From NCBI GenBank assembly GCA_037447655.1, contig JBBHKE010002514.1:1-64000 (forward strand): a stretch of DNA of 64,000 nt, read 5' to 3'. The notes under the pieces were generated by a model that made no database searches, was not told the DNA's origin, and saw only the letters and a list, made by a program, of their open reading frames with translations. A program made the translations under genes and the position numbers. How positions within the stretch are numbered: the first letter of the stretch is position 1; the number at the start of each line of letters is the position of its first letter. Positions 18,671 to 31,200 of the stretch are shown here, piece after piece. The stretch comes from Zygnema cylindricum. Taxonomy: Eukaryota; Streptophyta; Zygnematophyceae; Zygnematales; Zygnemataceae.

Positions 18671-19221
18671 TTAGAAGGCGTTGTAAGGTAGCATGCCATG
18701 GCTGTTTGTACATCAACACAAGCAGGTAACCCAACCTCATACGACATAGAAAACAACATAGGGGTATCCAATTGTGATACACGTCAGAATAGAGCTAAAG
18801 CTCGAGGCAAACAGAAAATTTGGCTCAGACGAAACAGAAAGCGATGCGTTATTCAAATAGCCCAGAGAAATGAACCTACAACTGTCCTATTAGCTAATAA
18901 CTGCTAACCCATACATGGATTGGGAAGCGATTAACAAGAAATTGTAAAAACGATAAATTGACCTTGAATGATTATTGCCAGGGAATGTTTTTTTAAGGCT
19001 GACTGCCAAACTGCAAAAATATGGGTCTCAAGCCTAACTCAAGTTCGCCTAAACACACAACTAGAAATTGCTACAACGTGATACTAAAATGACGAGCCCT
19101 TAGATATGCTTGCACAAAACTCCCCACAAAAATATCCAAAAAACAAGTAAAAAAGATTGCTATTGCGGCTTAAAATTGGCTTCCAGAACAGCAACAATAC
19201 GTTTCATTATTGTACGTGTCA

Positions 19222-22200
19222 TTATTTCGTCCTTATAACTCCTCTAACAACGGGTCGCAACTCCTGCAAACTCATACGAAATTGCCGCCGTGCGTTTCGA
19301 TTGAGAGTCATGATTGGTTGGTCGATCGTGGGCAGTGATAGGAGGGCGTCACGAAGTTGCTGCTGGACTTGGGGAGGCTGAGGAGAAAGAAGTTCTTCCA
19401 CCATACGCTGCAAAACCAAAGCACAGGAACTTTGTGAATATTCGCAACCATAGTTCAAATGTGCGAAAACAACTGGAAACGGTATATGTGGTATCTCCAC
19501 AATATACAAGTATTATACTTAAAAAAACCAAAATATCACCTCTATATTTACGGGCAACTGTATATAGTGTTCTCAATTGTTTTCACACATTTGAACTGAA
19601 GTTCGGAACTAATGCAGATTTGTACAAAGTAAGGATTCGGAACAAAAAGGGATTCACAAAACAAAAGGAAATCCAAACAAAGGGAGGGATTAGAAACAGG
19701 AAAGATATAGTGTGGATATAGGGAACAGAAACCCACTCTGTACTCCAGTGGTTCGCACATCACAAGAGGCAGAAGAGCATCGGCTGTCGGCTCCACAAGA
19801 CTCAAACTGAAACAAGGGATATTTTCAAACCACCCACTTGCAGGACTGATTTAAAACGATGGAAATCAGTAATGGGAGTTGAAGAAGCACAAGTCAAAGG
19901 ATGAGGTACAGCACATGAAAAGTACAAATAAAGTATTCACGGCAGGTAAAAGAAAAGGATCGGACAGAAACCGAAGCAGCAAATTCTTAAGTCGTCAAAA
20001 GTCATAAAAAAATGATGGACGAAGACACAAAGAAGAACCTGAAGACTACAAACAAAAGGTAGAGATGGACGACAATATTATGCTCAAGGTTGGCCAAACT
20101 ACACTGTCCATCACTATTCAAGGAATTATCAGTGTAAATGCGAAATTACGATGCATAACACTAATTTTGTGTAGGGAGACGTGGCAGATTGTGGTTTACT
20201 CCCATAACGAGTGTTATTGACACTATAAAATGCCAAAAAAAAGTCGGAATCAAATTAGTGTTACTAACACAAATAGCAATGAGCAGTGTAGGCTATTCAC
20301 AGCGTGTTTTAGCGGATTTTGATCTTCTTCAAGAGAGGGAAAAACCGCACCTCATATCTTGAAAAAATAAAGCCTGAAATAGAACTGAAAGCAATGCACC
20401 GAGCATTTTCCCAGCGTTTGTTCCTCCCTCTGATTGGCCACGACCATAAAGACCCAGGTTGCCTTCTGAGCGTGCTTTCAATTGCCATGTGGCTAAGGCA
20501 TCGATTCCTTTCAGACAGAGAGTCACAACTTCAGGGTTCTGCAAAACAATTGTGAGAGACATCGGGTTAACAACTTCAACATCCTCCGAAGAAAAACAGA
20601 GACACAACCTCACATTAGGCAGAGACACAACTAAGAATCCTGTAAAAAATTTGTGGAAGAGAGAGAGAGAGCAGTGTCAGAGCAACGCAACCAATATAAG
20701 ATACCAGCAAAAATTCCACCAAAATAAACAAAAAATAAACAATAGAGAACAATGGCAAAAAAGACCCAACTTGACCAGAGTGTTCCTCAACAGAACGGTT
20801 TTACAAATCAGCAAAGTATATATGCAAGAAAAAAGGCACCTTGCCCTTGTCGCAGTATCTACTCCAAAGATAGAATCATGTGAAATGCGCTCTTAATACT
20901 ATTGATTCCCTTATCAGTTTCATGCACCAGAGTCTCTCATATTAACTCCTTTTGCAAAACTCACCTCTCGGCCAAGCCCAAACTCCAACGTCTGAAAAAG
21001 TGTGCTGAACAAGTCTGGAGGGAGCTCCGCCATCTTCTCGGGATGTACAGTTATCAGATGTTCCAAAAGGCTAAAATACTGCAACACATCCATCAACCTA
21101 TCAGCTTCCCAACACCTCTCGCTTTGCACAATCAGAGATATGAGTCAAAGAAGGTTCAGCCTTTATGAATGAAGGAGAGAAAGAGGCTAGATTTAATAGA
21201 AGTTTTGTGATAGTGGCATAGAGATGAACTTCTCACCTGATGGCAAAGCTTTGGTAATCGCAGCAGGTCAACAGTAATAAGAGGTAACACTATTTGCAGG
21301 CCCATATAAACCACCTGTACGAGGCAGAAATGTCAATATTTCTACTGCATTTCTGCAATTCCAATGTTCACTTCGGCTGACCAACTGGGACACCGTGACC
21401 TACCGCAGAGAAACAAGGAAAGGAAAATAATAGAGGTCTATAGCAGGCGAAAGGGTCTGGTTTGTAGACAATATGATGAGTTTCACTAGACTCAGGTAGT
21501 GAGTGATAGCCAATGTGGTGAGGGACAAGACGGAAAACATGAAAAAGCACCACCTTGGCAATGTCAACTTTCTCTTCTCCTTCCAACGTCTGGTTGAAGT
21601 CCACCTGCCCAACTCCACCAAGTCTGATCCAGATTCATGATCCAAGCATCACACCTAAGTGACATCTTACCCCATTATTGTTACGCCAACCCCCAAAAAA
21701 ATTGAGTTCCATTGATTTGTAAGCTATGTAGACTATGGGCCGTGCTTCAGACGACTCTCACCAGGTCCTTAGAACTGATATTTATCAGTAGCTGTAGAAG
21801 AGCGCGGATGTCCTTATACTTTTCAGACTGAGCCTCTCTAGCTAAATTCCACGAGGCCTCAAGTGATATCTACAAAATAACATGCAAAGATGAACATTGA
21901 ATTATTGTCAGGGAAGCCTTTCTAGTTTTCGAGTTTGGCCAATGTTTCAATACATGCACAAGGAACCGGTCCTTCAAAAACTTGCCGCAATATTCTTTAA
22001 AACACTGCATATATGCACACCCATAAACACTTCTGTAGATGCTTAAGCCTACATTTGCCACCAATACTATATCAATACACAAGCATTGGCGACGCCAGGA
22101 AAAAGTTGAAAGGATAGAAAAGAAGTTGAGATTGAGCTACTTAGTTCAAACAACAACTGGCAAGTGGGAGGACGGATGGCTGATGTACCTTGCCACAATT

Positions 22201-25200
22201 CTTATCGGCATACACTTTCAACAGGCACATACAAAAATGCAAGAGCTCCCCACTCTCTACATTGCTCAGATAAGCCATCTCAGCCTCCACCCACTCGACC
22301 CAAAATTTGAGGATGAGATACACCACCGAAGGCTGCAAGACAAAACAGGCAAAGAAAAAACAAACCTGATCATAAAATTAAAAACTTGCCGTCACTCTCT
22401 CAGAGATATTTAACAAGTCCTCATGTGCCAAGCAAACGTTACTCCCAGCAGAAATCAAAACCTGACACCAGAACATATAAAACCAATGTCTCCTAAATTT
22501 AAGGCATTACTGAATTTTATTATAGCAGCTGGAACAAAATTCAGTTAACGGCAAGGTGTCAAAGATAAAACTTGACCAATGTTACTTCTTTTGACCCGAC
22601 TTGTTGTCGCAGACAAACTTTGATCCAGACAAAATCAAAAATCAGGTTACAAGCTGTACACGTACCTGATTAGTGTAAGCATTAAGTAGCTGTATCATTG
22701 TTTCTCTAAGAGAGAAACCGAGCTCTAATACAGCTTTCTGGCTGTGAGCTTTGCAAGCCCGTGCTGCACCCCTTAGTCTCTCCAACATGCAGCTCACCTG
22801 CAGAAAACAAAAGCTAGAAATTATACACCAGACTTACGGCGGCATTCCTAATCGAAAGAATTTGTAAGGACTCTCTATCACCCCTCTCCCTCCCCTTTGC
22901 TCTCCTCTCAGCAACCACACAAACTTGGGCTGTTTGCCACCTGGCGTAAGATATCTGGTCGTTGTGCAATGCTGCGGAAGTCATCTCTCTTTGTCAAAGT
23001 TATCAAGTTTGAGCATGTGTACCCCATTAGTGCACTCAGTCGCCTGCAAAAAAAAGACAGGTTAGTTTTCCACCATCACAAATTTACTCAAATAATGGAC
23101 ACACTCGAACGCTCCGCTTTCAAAGAACAATCATGCCATCGTTGAAACAAACAAAACCAAAATGATTAGGTTCTTAAAAGCACAGACTGCACTCCAGCTC
23201 ACAACAAAGATTGATTCTAAAGCACCGCTGTCTAATGCACATTGATTCTGTCTCAAAAACGTATCCTTGCATCGAATAAAACAACAATTGTGTTGGTTTG
23301 GCTGAGAAATCACCCACTGGTTGCAATGATCTTTGTCGTCGGCAGCCGCAGCACACACCACCTGGGCTAGAGCTCTCTGTTTTTGAGACATAAAACAGGA
23401 AGAAGAGAAACAGGGAGCTGATCGTCATTCCAGCTGGACCATCTTGCCAGTGCAGAGGAAGAGTGTGTATCAAGCTAGATTTCCATAACTAGTGTTGTGT
23501 ATCGAGGTCCCCTTGCCGATATTCGATATGTACCTAATTTCAATTTTGGGTACCCGATAATCAATGTATCGCCTCGATATCTCGAGAAGTTTAATATCGC
23601 AATATTTTGACGATATATCATATCGATTTACCGGTAAATTTACACAGCAATATATCGAAGTGACTTTGGGTTTCAAAAAAAAAATCAAAAGCCCCCCGTT
23701 GCCTGGGGGGGGGGGATGGGCTGGGCTCCGTACGATTTACTGTACAATGTTTCTGTACTAAATCTGTACGGAGACCCACCTGCCACCAAATATATCGCGA
23801 TAAATTTTGTTGGTCCCGGAGCGATAAGTTGAGCCCTCTGACCGTTCGATATTCGATATATCGAATATCGAATTTATCGCGATAAGTTTTCACCCGATAC
23901 ACAACACTAGCCTTCACCTTGGTTTCTGTTCAGCGTGTAAAAGACACATGATTTCTGTCTGTATGCATAGCAATACAACTTTTTCCTGACAAGTATCTAG
24001 ACCAAACAAAACCAGAACAACAAGGAATAATACGCACATGTAATTTGGCTGGCAGAGCTGTGAGAAGAACTTCACCCTCGGCAAACGCCTTCTCTAATTG
24101 TCGCCATTGTTCCTGGTCAAGGCTCTGTCCCATGTCATTCTTCCATCGTGAACTACCAGCCTTACACTATTAATGCCATTAAAAGCAAAGACATGACATC
24201 ATATTCACTGTGAAATTTTAATAGACACAGTCGGAATTACGGCAGAAAAGTGGGTTGGTATTCACCAGTTGAATGACGCGAGAGCAAAGCTTCCGGCGAC
24301 GGACAAGCACAAAGAGAAGCTTGGAGCAAACGAGTCCCTGCAACAAAATCATCAGGCGCTTTGGATCAGCCCTCTAATTTGATATATTAATCAAGAATAG
24401 TCAGCCAATAACAGAAAGCAACCTGCATCCAAGGTATTACACAGTAGCTAATGCTATTCCACAGCCACATTCATGACATTCATGACATTCTTTCATCAGG
24501 TTTGTCCAACTTGTCACATATGTAAAGCGTGTGAGGACTTACATTTAAGGAATTATGAAAATGAAAACTATCATCAGTCTTAATTGCCTGTTTCAGTTGC
24601 GTTTCTTCCAAAAATTGCTCCACAACTTCCAAATACAGAGCAAAGGTCACACCTAACTCTTCATGAACCAGCAGACAGATCCAGCGCATTTTCCAACAGC
24701 CTGCTCCCTGTCCTAAACATAATCCAAACTTCCCATAGCCTCAATCAAACCATAATCACAACCTTATCGACTGGGAGTAAAAGGCTCACCTGCAAAATCG
24801 TTTCCCCTGGCCATGCTGTGAGAGCCACAAAAGCCACAGCCATGACTGCTTGAAGAGCTAATGGTCCTCCTCCGTCCTCTCCAAAAGCCTCCTCCAGGGC
24901 CCTGTTCCCAGAAACTGAGCCCCTCCCCACCTCACTCGCTCTTTTCTGTGCTTCTTCCGACACTTGACCTCTTCTGACAACATCTTTAAGGGTCCACGGA
25001 GCTGCATTATTACCGGGTATCAAATAGGTGTCGGCCCACCGTGCTAGAAACCACACCACGGCCTGCACAGAAAGATAAGGGGATTCCAGATGATTCCAAA
25101 TGATAAGGCTTAGGGTAGGGGAAAAGAGGACAACCTCAGCATTGTATACCCGAAGCTCTCAATTTCTCAACAATGTACGCATCCCCTATTTCAATGAAAA

Positions 25201-28200
25201 TGTTATTTACCAACACTTTTTGCAAACATAGCTCGTGTGTTCCTTTCTCTGGTAGACAGGTTAATTAGGATAGCATTTACAAAAGCTGGATAATTACCTC
25301 TACAAGTCGAGGACTAAAAATTGCCGCACGTGCATCCTCCCGGAGAACCAAACATGCCAGTTCCAGAGCAGATCTGTCCTAGCATACTCCAGAGAAAAAC
25401 AGACAAACCTTTCAGCAAGTTTAGCATCAATATGAGTCATGTATGGCTTCAATAAAAGCAGTACGAAAGCCTAAGAATGGCCAGGAATTAAGTACCTAGA
25501 CAGGCCAACGATTGGATGCATGTTTGCATCACCCACGCTCTCAAATGCTGCTTCAAGAGCCTCCGGAATCTGCAGAATAATAAAACATTGGATATTTGTG
25601 TAGAAACGATCATTTCATCAGTACCATATAGCATCTATTAAGCATAGAAATCCGAGGTCCAGAGCGAAAATAGATTAGAAGAAACATTTTAGAGTCCACT
25701 CTATACATGGTCATCCTTCTACCTGCATAAACCAAGCCTTCGAAACTAACCAAAAAAAAGACCTCGCGGATGAAAGAGCGGCCGGATGCTTACCATTGGA
25801 TTCTCACTAGTGCCAGAATCAGCCAGACAGTGACCTGAAAGCAGTAGTAACGTGTGAAGCTCCTCCATCATTCCAGTAGGATCCATCCTCTGCCTTGCGC
25901 TCTGCAATCCTCAACAGGGTCATTGGTCCTGTTATATAATATCACATTCTGGAAATAAAACACGATCAGATACTTCACAAGGATACTAAAGCCTGCTTTT
26001 AAAGTACCCTCTTTTGTGATAAAGATAGAATATCGCAACGATATTCCTTGCGATGGTCACAATTGCAATATCCATACAAAAGCGTATTAAAGTTCACAGA
26101 GAAATTATCCACTACCGCAAGCTATATCACATTGATGGTGATGCAAATCGCGATGTCACGACGATCAGCACAGGATCTTGTGTTATCCAGCATACTTAGG
26201 CATTAAAAGCTGACCTCAACAAGCCACTCTCGACGTTCGTTCAACCGGCGTGTAAGCAATTCCAGTGATGCCTGTGGAGAAGCCCGGACCAATGGAGCCA
26301 CAGAACTGAGTCGCTCGTCACGTGCTGCAACACAAAACATGGAGAAAAGCCACTACCAGTTAGAAAGGTTCACCATTATTTGTAGTGTTGCAAACACAAA
26401 CGTGAAAACGGATCAGCTCGTGCAAAAAATGTAACAGTACATGACTGGGCCTGGCAGATATAGCACAGAGGACAAGCGGTTCTAGCTCTTTGAGGAGGAT
26501 ATCAGAAGGTCACCAGCAACAGCTTCGTCCCAGTTTTCGTAAGCCTCCTCTTCCTCGGCTGAAGCAGCAGCAGCTGCATATCAAGAAAAACAGCTTGCAT
26601 AAGATGGATCTTTAGTTTCCTCAATCAATATCAGTTTTTATAACATAAGAAGACCCATAGCAAATGTAAAACTTGAAATAACCAACTTAAAAGAGACAGA
26701 CAACCATCCAACCAATCTTGTCTGCTCTCCTTCTCCTTCTAGCCTTCTAGTGTCCCCTCTGTGGACGTGAGACCGTACCGCGTAATTCTGTCTCTAGGTA
26801 ACATTCCACCACAGCAGCAGCTCCTTGTAAGACTGAGGGATGAGGGCTTCTGCTCTGGACCTTACTATACTTCAAGTCAGGCTGCAGCAATAAAAAAAAT
26901 CAGCACAAACATCATTAAAACTAAACTAAAACGGAACAACAAGAACAGAAAACAGCAAGGCATGCAGGCGCAAACTGCAAATACCCACTGGGTTGAATAT
27001 GAGCATATGAAACTGTTGTCAAAAACAAATTCTTTGTTTGAAATATACAACAGTCATGACATGCATAAAACAAACAATGTTTCAACATAGGTTATGGACA
27101 TTCGCCCAAATAAATACAAGTAGAAACACACTGATACTCCAACACTATCGAGCCGTCTTCATCATGGTTACATGAACAAAATGGTTTCAAGAGAAGATAA
27201 AAATCAGATAAGCAACAATGCAGAGGTCCAAGGTTCTTGGATTTCCGATAGCAAACAATCATTTCTATGTAAAAACTGAGAGCATCAAAGGCAACAAACA
27301 GCCAAGGAGCATAGGAAAACAAGGTTTGTCACGTGAGTGTGTAGATCAGATCGAAAACACCCTCCAGGCTGGAGTCCTGGGGTAAATCGTTCTATGTAGA
27401 AATTCTCTTAACCATCTCAACGTCAACAAAGATGTATAGAAATTGATCCAGGTATATGCTCAGTCAGATAGTCTATGCAAATTGAAAACTGGTAGTAAAT
27501 CGAATCCAAAACAGAAGTGAGCATACGAAAGGTATCAGAGTAATACAAAAGCCAACATGGCGTATTAGTCGTATTCTTGAACCTGGATTAGCTAGAACGA
27601 GAATTGCTTCAAGTAAAGGCCATAGAAATGGGAAAAGAACGTCAGTGAACATTCAAGCAAGAGCCACTTACAGCACTCATTACCTCCAGCTTAAGAGAGT
27701 GGAGTACATGAACTGGTGGTATACCTCTAGCAAGGAGCTCCAAGCTTCCAGCAGTAACTGGAAAACCTCTGATAGAGGTGTACCCTCCTCTGTGCTTCCT
27801 CCTCGAGTAATGGCGGCGCATGTCAGCTTCACTAAAAATGCAACGCCTCCTCCATGCCTGCAAAGGTAGGCAGACTGTGCAATAATCTTAAGACAGAATC
27901 ACGGATTCTACAGGACTTATTAAACAAAAATAATGTATTTTTCAGGAGTAAGAGGCCACAGCTGTTATTTTGATCCAAATCAGACGATATAAGCATGAGA
28001 AGAATAGACCTACACTTACTCTGTACCAGCAAGACTTGCGTCAAATGTGGCGACTGAGGTTTTGCTTGCTAGTTCCGCCAGGGCATCGCATCCATTAAGC
28101 AGTTCACTGAACAATCATGGACATATCAAATCACATTTTTTGGTCCAGTCAGTAACAAAATTTAGAACAGTTGGACAGCAAGCTCACAGCCTATGCTCCA

Positions 28201-31200
28201 AAGCTCTTTCACCCGCACCATCTGCTAATGCTGAAACATATTGAGCATCACCAGATGTTAAATGGCAATCACTTGAGCCGTAAACTCCCCCCTCAAATGC
28301 CCAGAAATGCATTATCTTGGAAAAGCTTCACCTGCTAAGCCCGCCTTTTGCCACAGCCTCGATGACTGCCTCTGGAGGAGAAAGCCAACCAGCTATTCCC
28401 AAGAGCATCTGTTGCACATAGGCAACTTGAGTGACATCTGAGTCTGACCATCGCAACCAACATGTATGTGTAAGATGTACGCATCCAAGAAGTCACAAAA
28501 CATGTGATGTCAGTTATAACAGGACACTAGGTAGATAAGGAATTTAGATAAATATTCCCTCTTATGACAGTCCATCAATAAGACTTACGTCTTATCATGG
28601 TTGAATAAAAGGTGACAAATTGGCGTATTGCCAGTGCTTTTGCTAACAAAAAGGGTGGAAAACAACAAAAAATGATGATAACTTATGACCTTGCTACGTT
28701 GAAACCGAGAGAAATGACAAGCTCCAGACATTCAAGTCCAATGCATTTGAATAAAACCTCCTCCGGCATTATTTTCCCATCAGCAGTACTTCCACTTCTC
28801 AAAACCTATGATTGCCTTAAGAATTCTGTTTAAAATCTTCATTAACTCCTGAATCCAAGAAAATGTGAACATGACAGGCCACCCCCGAAAACACGAGGAA
28901 GATGGCCTTTTACTCATGAATAGTCCAGGAGGGGCTCCAACACTCACCCTTAAAAGAACCGCATGAGGAGCACATCTGGACCAAAAGTTCCCGACTGCCG
29001 ACTGCCACAGAACTTTCCATCCAGCTGGCAACTCTGCTGGATATGCCGGCTCCTCGAATGAAGTGGTAAAACTCCAATAGCCATGCAATATTCTGTGGGG
29101 CAGCCAACATATCCTGCAACACTGGCCCTGGCTGCAATGCACAAGGTATGGAAAGGAAAAAGAGGAGAGGAACGAGAGAGGAGTGAGGAGAAGGCAGAGA
29201 GGAGAGAGGAGACAGGAGAGCGAAGAGAGAGGAGTAATGTACAAGATATGATATCCACAAAACAAGGTCCGGCAGCAATGTACCTGCCAAAATCCAAAAT
29301 GTATGCTGTTTCTCAATCAAAATCCACAATATCTCAAACGCAAACCCCAAAGCTGCAAAAAGTATGGAGGAACAATGGCAGCTTTGATTTCAAAGTTGTG
29401 TAACTGACGTGCACTTTGAGAACAATCATTAGAATTTTTTTTAAAAACAGAATGTTTCACTTACTTTAACCTCTGGACGGGTTGAATCTTGGTCGTACAA
29501 ATTAATTCAGCAAGTGAGCTTTTCACAGAGCAAGACAGCAGCTAAAACAGACATTTCTATTTCTGACTTCCAAAGCTCTTCGACATCCCATAAGATCCTC
29601 TCACGCATTCAACAGTTCATGATTCAATTCCAAGTCTCCTTTTTCCTAGTCAAAATTGTCAATCTCAAATGATAGAGAGAGGTCCACGCAGGCTGACCTT
29701 CTGGGATCGAATACTGGATCCCTCCCTTCCTGAGCGGCTTGTATCATATGATTCCCATTGAATAAGTTGTAGTAGGAGGCGGAGGGCTGTAGCACACAGA
29801 TCTGCTGCTTCATTTACCCCTTGAGCCGTCTGTACCGCTGCCTTCTTAGCAACTTCTTGCGTAATCCCATAGATAGACTGCTCCAACCAACTCAAAACAG
29901 ATAGATTTACAAATTGACAAAATTACAAAGAACAACGACAGACGAAAAAGTTGTAGCTGGAAATGATACTGCAGCAAACAGAAACACTGATAGGAAATTA
30001 ACCGACCATCAAGTACTGGGTCTCCAAAGAAGCTCGACAACTTTCATGAAAATTGGCCGACATTTTCATAGGAGTAGAACTTCCAGGAGAGAACTCCACT
30101 ACCTGAAAAGCAACCGCAACAAAGAGGGCAATGTCAGACCCCAGCATGGCAGATGGAAGTGTTGCCCGGTCCTATTGTTGAAAAACAATTGATAGAAACG
30201 ACCGAGAAAAACAAACAATTAATGGAAGGAATTGGAAGGGCAAATCCTACCACAGCCTGTAGCAAGGCAAGGGCATGCTTTTGAGCTGAAGACGAACTGC
30301 CAAAATTTCCATGCGCTTTTCCTTCAACCTGTTGCATACAACCAAGTTCGATAGTTTTTTAAGCAAATATATCCCACAGAATGTAGCTCACTTAACCTGA
30401 AATTTCAGAAAAAATAACAACATCCTCGCTGCATTCCGTTTTGCACACATAGGAAGCCTTACATGTGTGAAGAAGGCATCCTTCTCCGTATTGCTGCTCT
30501 CCATCCTGTAGGCCCTCCTATGCAGCTCCTCCACATCAGTTGCCTGCTGGTCATGGAGCATTCAAACACTCACTTGCCAGGTGACTATAAAAAGCAGTTG
30601 CATCTAACCATTCGCAGACTTTTCGGGTTTCCCAGTACAAGCAGGGAAAACAGGCACAACACCCATGACACATCAAGTTAAGACATTGTAAGGAACCAGA
30701 GGGACTCCAAGAAATTGAGGAGGAAAAACCAGGTGCTTGCCAGCCTCTTTTGAAGAGGGCTGCTGTGATTCCCGCCATTCTACGGAATACCAGTGGGTCA
30801 ACTCCTTCTCGGTCAACTGTATAATTCAGGCAATACCTGGCCCACAAAATTCAAAAAACACAGCTAGCTACAAATAAGGATAGGCGCAACTCACACTAAT
30901 CACTATGCTGCAATAGTCTAACCAAAGAGCTCAAAGCGTGGCATCACGTCGAAAATTCTCTCATGAACAAAGCTTATTTGTAGTCTATGACTAAATAAAT
31001 TTGCTCCAAAAAGACTGTCACTTAATTCAAGGTCCTTAAATGATCTTTCCATTTTCCAGTATGCTTTGACAAGAAACTATGATTATCACCGTGCCAAGTC
31101 CTTCCACTTTCACCTGACGCTTAGCGCATAACAGGTCACGCTGGACACTCTGCTGTCTAATCTGACAAACTACAAACAACGCTTTTTGCATCATCCAACA

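Noticed and set aside
29455-29520. Extra XPO4 exon candidate between exons 8 and 9
   Set aside because: The frame that would fit is blocked by a TGA and lacks an AG acceptor; exons 8 and 9 already join in phase.
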